Below, piece by piece: positions 16,852-25,700 of a stretch of 31,751 nucleotides of DNA. The translations under genes and the position numbers were made by a program. The notes beneath the pieces are model-generated. The model saw nothing but the letters and a program-made list of their open reading frames with translations, ran no database searches and had not been told where the DNA came from. The DNA is from JAAZFZ01 sp035647435 (GTDB lineage Bacteria; Bacillota; Clostridia; Oscillospirales; Acutalibacteraceae), in contig DASRNM010000127.1 in assembly GCA_035647435.1 (NCBI GenBank), forward strand, positions 1 through 31,751. Direction: 5' to 3'. Position 1 is the first letter of the stretch; the number at the start of each line of letters is the position of its first letter.

Positions 16852-16992
16852 TTGTATATCATAAAGTTGTACTTAAAGGCACGGTGTCGCACCGGACCTA
16901 AGTACGGTGCTTTCAATAGGGAAGCACTAACCCCTCCTCAAAAGCAATCCCTCAATTATGAAAAAGCACCCGATTCGTCGGGTGCTTTTTCC
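16852..16992 (+). ncRNA. Unidentified structured RNA upstream of metG (leader or small RNA)
   Basis: About 140 bases with clear secondary structure and no coding potential. Stem 1 pairs 16869-16875 (GTACTTA) with 16899-16905 (TAAGTAC) and encloses a GC-rich hairpin CGGTG-TCG-CACCG (16882-16894). Stem 2 pairs GTGCTT (16907-16912) with AAGCAC (16922-16927). Then comes an apparently single-stranded stretch with CCCCTCCTC (16931-16939), followed by a perfect terminator (16961-16990). An alternative pairing, GGTGCTTT (16906-16913) with AAAGCACC (16963-16970), would break both stem 2 and the terminator. It lies 84 bases before metG, which also has its own promoter, so it could be an attenuating leader or an independent small RNA. 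I do not recognise it as T-box, SAM, SRP, 6S or other known class. Confidence 0.6.
16961..16992 (+). terminator. Intrinsic terminator of the structured RNA
   Basis: Perfect stem 16961-16973 / 16978-16990 (AGCACCCGA-TTCG-TCGGGTGCT core) with a stable TTCG loop and a TTTTT tract at its 3' end. Confidence 0.92.
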
Positions 16993-17003
16993 TTCATATC
17001 TAC

Positions 17004-17031
17004 TTGTATTTAGGAATAAAAGTGTTATAAT
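17004..17031 (+). promoter_or_regulatory. Putative metG promoter
   Basis: TTGTAT (17004-17009), 16 bases, TATAAT (17026-17031), downstream of the RNA terminator. It would give a leader of roughly 40 bases before the metG ATG. Confidence 0.6.
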
Positions 17032-17075
17032 ATTTAGTAATATTTATTAACAGCTTTAGGCTGAGGAGGAATTTT

Positions 17076-19007
17076 ATGAGCAAAAAATCTTTTTACATCT
17101 CAACACCTATTTATTATCCGTCAGGTAAGCTGCACATAGGGCACAGCTACACAACCGTTGCAGCAGATACTATGGCAAGATATAAGCGAATGCAGGGTTA
17201 TGATGTAATGTTCCTCACCGGCACTGACGAACACGGGCAGAAAATTGAAGACAATGCTAAGCAGGCTGGAGTTGCACCTAAGCAATATGTTGACAACATC
17301 GTCAATGGAATTAAAGAGCTTTGGAAGCTTATGGATATATCAAACGACAAATTCATAAGAACAACCGATGATTATCATGAAGCTGCAGTTCAAAAAATAT
17401 TCAAGACGATGTATGATAAGGGCGACATTTACATGGGTAAATATTCTGGAAAGTACTGCAAGCCCTGTGAAGCTTTTTGGACAGATACACAGCTTGTCGA
17501 CGGCAAATGCCCCGACTGCAGTGCTGTGGTGTCACATACAGAGGAGGAAGCATACTTTTTCCGCCTTTCATCTTATGCAGACAAACTTGTTAAATACTAT
17601 AAAGATCACATCGATTTTATCGAGCCTCAAAGTCGGCTCAATGAAATGATAAATAACTTCATTAAGCCCGGTCTTGAGGACCTTTGTGTTTCAAGAACCT
17701 CGTTTAAATGGGGTGTTCCCGTTTCGTTCAACGACAAGCATGTCATCTATGTGTGGATTGATGCCCTTTCAAATTACATTACCGCTTTGGGTTACAATTC
17801 AGACGATGACAGCCTGTTTAAAAAGTATTGGCCAGCAGACGTTCACCTTGTGGGCAAAGAGATAATAAGATTTCACACAATAATTTGGCCGGCAATGCTT
17901 ATGTCTTTAGATTTGCCACTTCCTAAAAAAGTTTACGGTCACGGTTGGCTTTTGCTTGAAGGTGGAAAGATGAGCAAATCCAAAGGAAACGTTATCGACC
18001 CAGAAATTCTTTGCAACCGATATGGGGTTGACTCCGTCAGATATTTTTTATTGAGAGAAATACCATTCGGCTCTGATGGAATTTTCACAAACGAAGCACT
18101 CATAAATCGTATTAATTCAGACCTCGCAAATGATTTAGGCAACCTTGTTTCAAGAACATCTGCAATGGTTCTGAAGTACTTTGCAGGAACAATTCCATCA
18201 AAGCGTGAACATGGTGAGCATGACGATGAGTTCAAAGAATTGTGCCTTTCTATGCGTTCAACAGTTGAGGGATATCTTGACAGACTCCAATTTTCAAACG
18301 CTTTAACTGGAATATGGAGGCTTGTTTCGAGAACAAACAAATATATTGATGAAACTACACCGTGGCTACTTGCAAAAAGCGAAGATAAGAGCAGGTTGGC
18401 GGCGGTAATGTATAACCTTTGCGAAAGTATAAGGATAATTTCAACACTTATCTCCCCGTTTATGCCTAACACTTCACCGAAAATAAATAATCAAATAGGT
18501 ATCACTGATGATATTTTTGTTTGGGATAACAGCGATAAATGGGGTGTTTTACCCGATGGTTTCAAGGTGCAAAAGGGTGAAATAATTTTCCCAAGAATTG
18601 ACCTTGAAAAAGAGATTGAAGCACTCGAACAGGAACAGAACAAGGCTAACCCCGAAAAAAGCGAAAAGGTCGAGGGTGTTGCGCAAATCGGTATAGATGA
18701 CTTTATGAAGGTTGAGCTTAAAGTTGCTGAAATCAAAGATTGTTCTCCTATAAAAAGAGCCAAAAAGCTTCTTCGCTTAACTCTTGACGACGGTAGCGGC
18801 ACTCCGCGGACAGTCGTTTCGGGCATTTCTCCTTGGTATACACCCGAGGATTTAATTGGCCATAAAGTCATTCTCGTTGCCAACCTCAAGCCCGCCGTTC
18901 TTTGCGGCGTTGAGAGCAACGGTATGATTCTCGCCGCCGACATTAACAAAAACAATGTCAGTGTCATCTTTGTTGACAATTTGCCAACAGGAGCAGAAAT
19001 AAGATGA
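17076..19007 (+). CDS. metG: Methionine-tRNA ligase
   Basis: A 643-residue cytosolic methionyl-tRNA synthetase, which charges tRNA-Met (initiator and elongator) with methionine at the expense of ATP. The class I HIGH motif is HIGH at 20-23, KMSKS at 298-302, and GTDEHGQK at 49-56. The connective-peptide zinc site has four Cys (C128, C131, C145, C148). The anticodon-binding helical domain follows, and the C-terminal tRNA-binding OB-fold (about 538-643, IGIDDFMKVELKVAEIKDC) aids dimerisation and tRNA binding. Length and order match the Bacillus/Clostridium long form. Ribosome binding site GAGGAGG (17063-17069) lies six bases before the ATG. The stop overlaps the tatD start by four bases (ATGA). 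Upstream lie a promoter and an unusual structured RNA. Confidence 0.97.
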   Translation: MSKKSFYISTPIYYPSGKLHIGHSYTTVAADTMARYKRMQGYDVMFLTGTDEHGQKIEDNAKQAGVAPKQYVDNIVNGIKELWKLMDISNDKFIRTTDDYHEAAVQKIFKTMYDKGDIYMGKYSGKYCKPCEAFWTDTQLVDGKCPDCSAVVSHTEEEAYFFRLSSYADKLVKYYKDHIDFIEPQSRLNEMINNFIKPGLEDLCVSRTSFKWGVPVSFNDKHVIYVWIDALSNYITALGYNSDDDSLFKKYWPADVHLVGKEIIRFHTIIWPAMLMSLDLPLPKKVYGHGWLLLEGGKMSKSKGNVIDPEILCNRYGVDSVRYFLLREIPFGSDGIFTNEALINRINSDLANDLGNLVSRTSAMVLKYFAGTIPSKREHGEHDDEFKELCLSMRSTVEGYLDRLQFSNALTGIWRLVSRTNKYIDETTPWLLAKSEDKSRLAAVMYNLCESIRIISTLISPFMPNTSPKINNQIGITDDIFVWDNSDKWGVLPDGFKVQKGEIIFPRIDLEKEIEALEQEQNKANPEKSEKVEGVAQIGIDDFMKVELKVAEIKDCSPIKRAKKLLRLTLDDGSGTPRTVVSGISPWYTPEDLIGHKVILVANLKPAVLCGVESNGMILAADINKNNVSVIFVDNLPTGAEIR

Positions 19008-19780
19008 TTGAAAACATATTTGATACCCATTCACACTATGACGATAAAGCCTTTGATGAGGATAGATATGAACTGATTAACGCCCTGCCCGAGCAGGGCG
19101 TTGTCGGCATTATCAACTGTGGCACTGACATCAAAAGCAGCTCTGACTCTCTAAAGCTTAGTGAACAATTCGATTTTGTTTATGCTGCCTGCGGAATTCA
19201 TCCACACGAATGCGATAAACATGAATTAAACACCACCTTGGATGATTTAAAAAAGCTGTTAATAATAAAAAAATGTGTTGCCGTCGGCGAAATTGGTCTT
19301 GATTATCACTATGATTTTTCTCCACGGGAAAAGCAAATAGAATTTTTTGAGGCACAAATTAGACTTGCAAAAGAAATGGACCTACCTGTCATTGTACATA
19401 ACAGGCAGGCCCATGAAGATACATTAAAGATATTAAAAAAGTATCAACCTAAGGGAGTTCTTCACTGCTTTTCAGGCAGTGTCGAAATGGCAAAAGAGGT
19501 TATTAAAATCGGATTATATATTGGGATTGGTGGCTCTGTTACATTCAAGAATGCAAAAAAGCCCGTCGCCGTTGCAAAATATGTGCCGGACGACAAACTT
19601 TTAGTTGAAACAGATTGTCCTTATATGGCCCCTGTGCCCTTGCGAGGCAAGCGCTGTACTTCTGATATGATAATGCACACTGCACAAGTCATTGCACAAA
19701 TCCGAGACACACAGACGCAGGAGGTTTTGAACTCCACGCATAAAAATGCTTTAACGCTGTTTAATATATCGTCCTATTGA
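19004..19780 (+). CDS. tatD: TatD family metal-dependent hydrolase/DNase
   Basis: A 258-residue TatD/YcfH-type hydrolase, a TIM-barrel metal-dependent nuclease. Ligand motifs in order: DTHSHYDD (D7, H9, H11), GIHPHE, VGEIGLDYHYD (E96), VIVHNRQAHEDT (H132), LHCFSG (H154) and LVETDCPYMAP (D204). It overlaps metG by four bases (ATGA), so it is translated with it; metG-tatD is a common arrangement in Gram-positive bacteria. The name rests on family membership: TatD proteins have 3'-5' exonuclease activity in tested cases, while YcfH-type members are less studied. The 3' end overlaps the convergent COG2426 gene by seven bases. Confidence 0.93.
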   Translation: MIENIFDTHSHYDDKAFDEDRYELINALPEQGVVGIINCGTDIKSSSDSLKLSEQFDFVYAACGIHPHECDKHELNTTLDDLKKLLIIKKCVAVGEIGLDYHYDFSPREKQIEFFEAQIRLAKEMDLPVIVHNRQAHEDTLKILKKYQPKGVLHCFSGSVEMAKEVIKIGLYIGIGGSVTFKNAKKPVAVAKYVPDDKLLVETDCPYMAPVPLRGKRCTSDMIMHTAQVIAQIRDTQTQEVLNSTHKNALTLFNISSY

Positions 19781-20274
19781 AAAAAGCTCGGAATGATATA
19801 GGTCGGAATTGACATTATGATCCCTGCAAAAAGAATGCCTATTGCAATAATCGGGAAGGACCTTCTGATCCTCATGTCAAGCAAAGCGGCTATAAGAGAG
19901 CCTGTCCAACCACCTGTCCCTGGCAGTGGAATCGCAACAATCGCAAGCAATCCCCAACCACTTGCTTTTTTAACTTTATCACTTTGGCGCATAGAACGAA
20001 TTTCAAGCTTCTCAATTACTTTTGAGAAGCCTTTTTTGTTTCTTAAAAATTGAAATATTTTTCTTATAAAGAGAAGAATGAACGGAACGGGGATTATGTT
20101 TCCAAAATAGCAAATAATAAAAGCTGTGATAAAATCAATGTTTAGCAAAGAAGCGGCAATAAGTCCACCTCTAAGCTCAAGTATAGGGCAAATTGAAATT
20201 AAGAAAATTATTAATTCGCTGGGTATCTTATCTTTAAAAAGTGAAACAAAAAAATCAGCAAAACTTTCAGCCAT
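19774..20274 (-). CDS. COG2426 small multidrug export-type membrane protein
   Basis: A 166-residue integral membrane protein of the COG2426/PF06695 (Sm_multidrug_ex) family. Conserved stretches are ICPILELRGGLIAA, YFGNIIPVPFILLF and VAIPLPGTGGWTGSLIAALL; the repeated P-x-G-rich re-entrant-like loops are typical. About four hydrophobic helices are visible. The family name is historic and a drug-export role is not established. I use the ATG at 20274, with GGAGG six bases upstream (complement of 20281-20285); the frame continues to 20304 but those residues lie inside the preceding Nudix gene. It overlaps the Nudix gene by eight bases, so the two are likely co-translated. Confidence 0.87.
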   Translation of the reverse strand: MAESFADFFVSLFKDKIPSELIIFLISICPILELRGGLIAASLLNIDFITAFIICYFGNIIPVPFILLFIRKIFQFLRNKKGFSKVIEKLEIRSMRQSDKVKKASGWGLLAIVAIPLPGTGGWTGSLIAALLDMRIRRSFPIIAIGILFAGIIMSIPTYIIPSFFQ

Positions 20275-21016
20275 CAGCAACCTCCGAAACAATGCCCTTT
20301 TCAACCATGTATTTATAGGCTTTTCTTAAAATATTTTTATCATTCTCAAATCGGAGTTTTTGCATGGCTTTTTTATAATTCAACCATATGTAATCCTCGA
20401 TCTCTTCCTTTTGAATGACTGTTTGTGTATCGCTTGTTGTTGCAAGAAAAATAGTAACAGCTTTTTCAACTCTGCCTTGAATGGTATACTCGCTTTTTGA
20501 AGTAAAGTCGGGAAGAATGTCAATGTGAATACCTGTTTCTTCAAGAACCTCTCGCATTGCGGTTTCACGCTTGCTTTCGCCGGCTTCAATATGTCCTTTT
20601 GGAAAGCCCCAATGAGCACTCCTCTTGTTTTTAATTAACAAAAATCTATACTCATCATTAATTGATCTATACACCACAGCACCGCACGAACACTCATACA
20701 AACACTCTATCTTATAATCTTCAACATTTAGTACAAAAGACACTGCATCTTTTATATCACCTATTATATATCTGGAGTTTTTTGGTGCTACAATTAAATA
20801 AGCACTAGATTCATTGTTTTTGAGTGTTGCTATTACTCTACCTTCGAAATTTCTAACTGGGTGATCTATGCCAAGTATAAATGCTCCAATAATTTTCATT
20901 TCACATTTTTTTATCTCGTCAACAATTCCAAAATTCAGGTTATTATTATACCCCTCTTTGAAGTTGTGAGAGTTCATAGGGTTAGTAACCCTGACTCTTA
21001 CATGTTTGCCAAGCAT
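20267..21016 (-). CDS. Nudix hydrolase with N-terminal degenerate pyrophosphatase-like domain
   Basis: A 249-residue two-domain protein. The C-terminal half holds a complete Nudix box (141-163, GHIEAGE...REVLEETGI) with WGFPKG before it, so it probably hydrolyses a nucleoside diphosphate derivative (diadenosine polyphosphate or oxidised nucleotide type). Residues 1 to about 90 resemble the short clostridial inorganic-pyrophosphatase-like domain: VRVRVTNPM, NFGIV, AFILGIDHPVRNFEGRVIAT and LIVAPKN follow its pattern. The Asp-rich catalytic positions (QDAY and DVED in that family) read IGAF and ESSAY here, so this part is probably non-catalytic. AGAGGAG lies six bases before the ATG. It is first in an operon with the COG2426 gene. 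Confidence 0.83.
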   Translation of the reverse strand: MLGKHVRVRVTNPMNSHNFKEGYNNNLNFGIVDEIKKCEMKIIGAFILGIDHPVRNFEGRVIATLKNNESSAYLIVAPKNSRYIIGDIKDAVSFVLNVEDYKIECLYECSCGAVVYRSINDEYRFLLIKNKRSAHWGFPKGHIEAGESKRETAMREVLEETGIHIDILPDFTSKSEYTIQGRVEKAVTIFLATTSDTQTVIQKEEIEDYIWLNYKKAMQKLRFENDKNILRKAYKYMVEKGIVSEVADG

Positions 21017-21085
21017 TTTGTATCTCCTCTATCGATTGCAGACCTAAGTGTATATACATACAATCAGCAATCTTATTATAGAAAT

Positions 21086-21114
21086 ATTATACAATATTGT
21101 TTGTCAAAACACAA
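21086..21114 (-). promoter_or_regulatory. Putative promoter of the Nudix/COG2426 pair
   Basis: On the minus strand, TTGTGT (21109-21114), 17 bases, TATAAT (21086-21091). A TTGACA (complement of 21102-21107) and a second TATAAT (21075-21080) are also present but 21 bases apart, so the exact element is uncertain. Confidence 0.45.
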
Positions 21115-21126
21115 GAGAAAGGGCAA

Positions 21127-22716
21127 TTAACAATCAGTCGAATAAAATTCATTTGCAAGTTGTGAAAAGGCTTTAATGATTGATGAACCGGTGTTTTTCC
21201 CAGGTGAAACAACCTCTTCATAATGCAATGGGGCGACAACACTTCCAAAGTCATTGTCAGGCAAAATATAACCTGCAGAATCATTGCACAAAACAATAGC
21301 TATAACCTTTGTGTCCCCTTTTATCATTTCCTTAACAGGGGGCAGATTAAAGCTTTCTTTTCGATAGGATTCCCATTTGCTGCTGAACCCACCAAGTATA
21401 AGCTCGGGGGCAATTTCGCCAGGTATCAACGCAACACTTAACTTGTTACCTAACTGAACAATGCCGATTTCTGTAGCAAACTCCTTTTTATCTTCGTTAA
21501 TAATCAATTTATTATTTATTAGGCCAAGCTTGCCTGCAAGAATCAGTAAATTGTTTTCACAATTAAGCCTGATTGTTTTATGTTTTATGTTTATAATAGG
21601 TGATAATTTTTTTTCTTTCAATTCATCACTGAGGAGATGCTTTGCTATTTCTCGCCCATATTCAATAAACGGCTCGTAACCGCTTAAATCATCTTTGACT
21701 ATTCCAGACCTCTGCACAGCAATTGCAAGCTGTGCGCCTTGGAAGAATATACAGTTTAAACCGTTTTCATTCATTTCCTTTTCAATATAAGTCGGATAGT
21801 CGCCACTTAGCACAGTGTTTTTTGAACCTAAAGCAACGGGATGTGCTGCCATGTAAACGAAAACAGTTTCTCGGCCGCCATCACTTGGTTTAAAACGAAG
21901 CTTAACAATATCTTTTTCCAACACTTCGGGTGGACGCTTGTCCCTTGAATATTTTAACTTATCTGTTATAGACATATACATATCGCCCTGAACCATATTG
22001 TTGCAGGCATTTTCTATTACAAGAGCAGATGTTTCAATTAAGTTTTCTATAAACTCAGGGTCTTTGCCCGATTTCAAGCTGTCTTTATCGTCATTCTTAA
22101 CCGCTTTGATGTTATTAATTGTATTTTTGCTTAAAATATCGCCCCACATTCCTAGGGTGTCAATGCAACTATGGCAATGTGTGGCTGAAACATTTATGCT
22201 CACAATATTATTTTCTTGAGCAAAGTCACGCAACCGTTCTCTGATTTTGCAAATATCTGTATTTGAAATTCCAACACAATCAATGACGCAAAAAACTACC
22301 TTTCCCCTGCCGCTCTCATCATCAATACAAACGGCTCTAACTGCTTGGTCATCAAGAACATCTGTCATAACATTCGGCGGATAACTCAAAAACCCTGCTA
22401 TATAGTAGTCTTTTGTTTTATAATCATCTGGCAATATACTTTTTTTGTCAAAACCCAAACACCATTTTGCACCTTTTTTTGCTCTTTTTGCATAGCCTTC
22501 TCTGCCACTCATAAAGTTTTCATTGTCAAACTCATCGTTGGTCCACGAGGCTTTAGGTGCAGCTGACGCCAGCCCCTTCAAAAGTAAGTTTATATTCTTA
22601 TCTGCAAGCTGATATAAAAAATGCTTTCTTTGTTCCTTTGTTGTTAAAAAGCTCACTGCAGTTACCCCTGCTGTACAAATAGCCGCACCAGCTACTAATT
22701 TACTAAGCTTCCCCAT
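21127..22716 (-). CDS. Neutral ceramidase-like protein, membrane-anchored or exported
   Basis: A 529-residue protein with an N-terminal hydrophobic segment (about 5-25, LVAGAAICTAGVTAVSFLTT), likely a signal anchor. The body resembles the N-terminal domain of neutral/alkaline non-lysosomal ceramidases: VVFCVIDCVGIS, INVSATHCHSCIDTLG (H180, H182, as in the ATHTHSGP zinc motif), VYMAAHPVALGSKNTVLSGDYPTYIE (H292, D306), FFQGAQ, LIPGE and CNDSAGYILP. It would be a zinc-dependent amidase acting on N-acyl lipids or another amide, but the Cys-rich variant of the zinc motif and divergent sequence make the substrate uncertain. I use the ATG at 22716 because AAAGGGGG lies seven bases upstream; the longer frame (to 22740) overlaps the previous gene's end. 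It follows the giant LRR gene by 20 bases. Confidence 0.72.
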   Translation of the reverse strand: MGKLSKLVAGAAICTAGVTAVSFLTTKEQRKHFLYQLADKNINLLLKGLASAAPKASWTNDEFDNENFMSGREGYAKRAKKGAKWCLGFDKKSILPDDYKTKDYYIAGFLSYPPNVMTDVLDDQAVRAVCIDDESGRGKVVFCVIDCVGISNTDICKIRERLRDFAQENNIVSINVSATHCHSCIDTLGMWGDILSKNTINNIKAVKNDDKDSLKSGKDPEFIENLIETSALVIENACNNMVQGDMYMSITDKLKYSRDKRPPEVLEKDIVKLRFKPSDGGRETVFVYMAAHPVALGSKNTVLSGDYPTYIEKEMNENGLNCIFFQGAQLAIAVQRSGIVKDDLSGYEPFIEYGREIAKHLLSDELKEKKLSPIINIKHKTIRLNCENNLLILAGKLGLINNKLIINEDKKEFATEIGIVQLGNKLSVALIPGEIAPELILGGFSSKWESYRKESFNLPPVKEMIKGDTKVIAIVLCNDSAGYILPDNDFGSVVAPLHYEEVVSPGKNTGSSIIKAFSQLANEFYSTDC

Positions 22717-22736
22717 TGGAAAACCCCCTTTATCTT

Positions 22737-25700
22737 TCAACCATTTGTTTGACTAATGCTTTCCAAAAACAATCCAGAAAGCTCCAATATGATTGCATCA
22801 TTTTCATCAACAATTCCGTCTTTATTAACATCTGCAGCTATCATTGCAAGAGCACCCAAAGAATCAGCACTAATTAAGTTTGCAATATACAGCCGCACTA
22901 TCACCGCATCGTTGCCGTTGTAGCTGCCATCTCCGTCAACATCTCCAAATACAATCACATTGACCTGTTGCAACACGACGTTGTTGTCGTTAAGAAGTTG
23001 CAACTTACAACCCGTTCCTACTCTATTTTGCCCACTCAAAATTTGACCGTTTTTATCAAGCACAACTATTTTCACATTATTAAACTTGGAAACAAGCCCA
23101 GCGACAGTTTCACCCGGATAATCAAGCCCTGTTAAATAGCCGTTTTGCAAATCAATTTCAAGAGTCGATGCTCCGTTTATTAGAGACAATTGGTTGTTAT
23201 CTTTTAAAACATACGATATTTGATTTCTGAGAGCATATAAATGCGCTTCCGAACCCTTATAGCAATGAATTGATATGTTGTTGCAGGCGTTAAAACTGCT
23301 TGCCGATATTGTGGTAACTCTCTTTAAAATGTTGAGAGTATGTAGGCTCAAGCAACCGTTAAATGAATAGTCAGATATTCTCGTCACTGTATAAGGAATA
23401 TCATAGGTTGAGTCGGTTTTGCCTGATGTATAACAAACGAGTTCAGTCATTGAACTATTGTAAAGAACACCATCAACAGAAACAAAATAATTGTTTTTAT
23501 GGTTCACGTTAATGTTCTCAATTGCTGTACAATCTCTGAAAGCAGAATAGCCGATTTCATTAACTGAACTTCCCAGAAAAATTGTTTTTAGGGAAGTACA
23601 CCCATTAAAAACATAACCATTGATTTTTTGTACACTGTAGGGTATTACAATGCTCTCAAGAGCCGTGCAACCAGCGAAAGCAGACGTTCTGATCGTTGTA
23701 ACACCTGTGCCAATTGAAATTACAGTAAGATTTTTGCAGTCTAAGAAAGCACTATTTCCAATGACGGCAACAGTATTAGGAATCACAACAGATTCAAGTG
23801 CATAGTAACCCGAAAACATATTTGCACCGATTTCTTTAACAATTAACCCATCAATTATATCGGGTATTGTCACATCAACATCTGTTCCGTTATAGCCGGT
23901 TAATCTTATGCTCGTTTGTGTCAATTTCTCATATATAAAAACTGGAGTAATGATAGTAACATTAAAAGTTGTCTCTCTATTGTTGTAAGTAATTTTTATC
24001 TCTCTATTGCCTTCTGTTTGTGAACTAAAACCGCTGACCGTATAGTTTTCAATATATTCATATGTTGCATTGCTATAATTAGCAACAACTACAATGCCTG
24101 TCAAGTCGAGTTCTTGGCCAATATAATAAACGGTTTTTTCAGGCAAAGTAGTAACAGTTATGCTTACTAAATTAATTATGTCGAGAATAATAAAATCAAA
24201 TCCATTGTTTTGTGCATACAGGTGTGCCACCGTGTTGTTGTGACAATAAATTGTCAAATTGTCTACTCCGTCAAAAACAGATAATCCAATAATATTTGTG
24301 ACAGTATCGGGTATGGTTATCTTAGTCAAATTCCTACAATCGGAAAATGCGCCGGCACCAATGTAGCTTACACCGTCTTGTAATGTTACAGAGTTTAGGT
24401 TTGTGCAGTTGCTAAATGAATAAGCAGTAATTTTAGTAATATTTAACCCATCAATTTGAGTCGGCACGACCAATGAAACATTGTTCCCGATATATCTCAC
24501 TAATTGAGCATCTGTTTGATTAATTTCAGAAATAATATAGTCACCAAAGTTTTTGATTAACATATAGTTAATGGCGTTGTTGACCGCATAGCTATGTACA
24601 TATGTGTTTTCATAACAATAAATCAATAGGTTGTAGCAATTTCTGAATGCATTGTAGCCAATGTTAGAAATTGACGCTCCTAATATCGCTGTTGTTAAAT
24701 TGGTGCAATCAGAAAATGTGAAACCTTCAATCTTTTCTATTGTTTCGGGTAGATTAATATTCGTTAAACTTGTGCAACCAGCAAAAGCAGAGTTCCCTAA
24801 AGAAGTGACGCTTTCAGGGATTGTCAATCTTTTTAAACTGGTACACTCACTAAAAGCGTAAGAAGATATTTCTTCAATTCCATTGCCCAAAACAATTTCA
24901 GCAAGCTCCGTGCATTTATAAAAAGCATCTGCACAAATGGTCTTTACACTGCCCGATATAGTGACATGCTTGAGTTTAGAACACTCTAGAAATGCTGATA
25001 TGCCTATTTCTTCAATCCCGTAAGAAACAACAACACTGGTAATATTGTTGTTTCTGAAGAATGCCTTCTCCGCTATTGAAACAACTTCATAACCATCAAT
25101 TATTGCAGGTATTGTAATAGCACCGCCGGCCCCCGTGTAGCCTGTAATCTTCGCCTTTGTATCGTTCTCAACGAGCACATATGTAAAACTGGGTGTTTGC
25201 TGAGCGCTGACAACCTCAACATCAAACGAGGCCGTACATTCGTCATAAGTAACAGTAATCGTCTTTATCCCTATTTGAGAGGAGTCAAATGGACTGACTG
25301 TATAATTTTCAATAATCTCACTTGAATCATCTTCAAAGTTAGCAACAACCTTTAAGCCTGTTAAATCAAGGCTTTCATTCTTGACATACTCCAGTTTTGT
25401 CGGCAATGTGTAAATGCTTATGTTTATAAGTTGCGGTGAAGGTAACAATGTGAATCCAATGTCGTTTTCAATAGCATACAAGTGCGCCTGAGAATTGTCA
25501 TAACAATTGATTGTCAAATTGCTACAATCTTTGATTGCGTCAATATAAATAATATTTACCGATTTAGGAATCGTCAACTCGTTTAGTAAAGACAATTTAT
25601 AAAATGCATAACTGTTTATTTTTTTTACATTGTCGCTAAGTGTGTATTGTGTATCACTTTTATTCAAAGGATAATAAATTATCGTTGATTGGCCTTTATT

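Larger units (their letters stand above)
16519..17075. other. 557-base divergent intergenic region
   Basis: It holds, from left: the ribosome binding site and promoter of the minus-strand oxidoreductase operon; about 200 AT-rich bases with only a short dyad (16734-16745); the promoter, body and terminator of a structured RNA (16817-16992); and the metG promoter and ribosome binding site. I see no convincing protein-coding frame with a ribosome binding site. Confidence 0.7.

Noticed and set aside
16852..16992. T-box, SAM riboswitch, SRP RNA or 6S RNA upstream of metG
   Set aside because: No TGGNACCGCG T-box sequence before the terminator, no SAM-I core, no GGTCAGGTCCGGAAGG-type SRP loop, and no long 6S-like bubble that I can see. 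Kept as unidentified.
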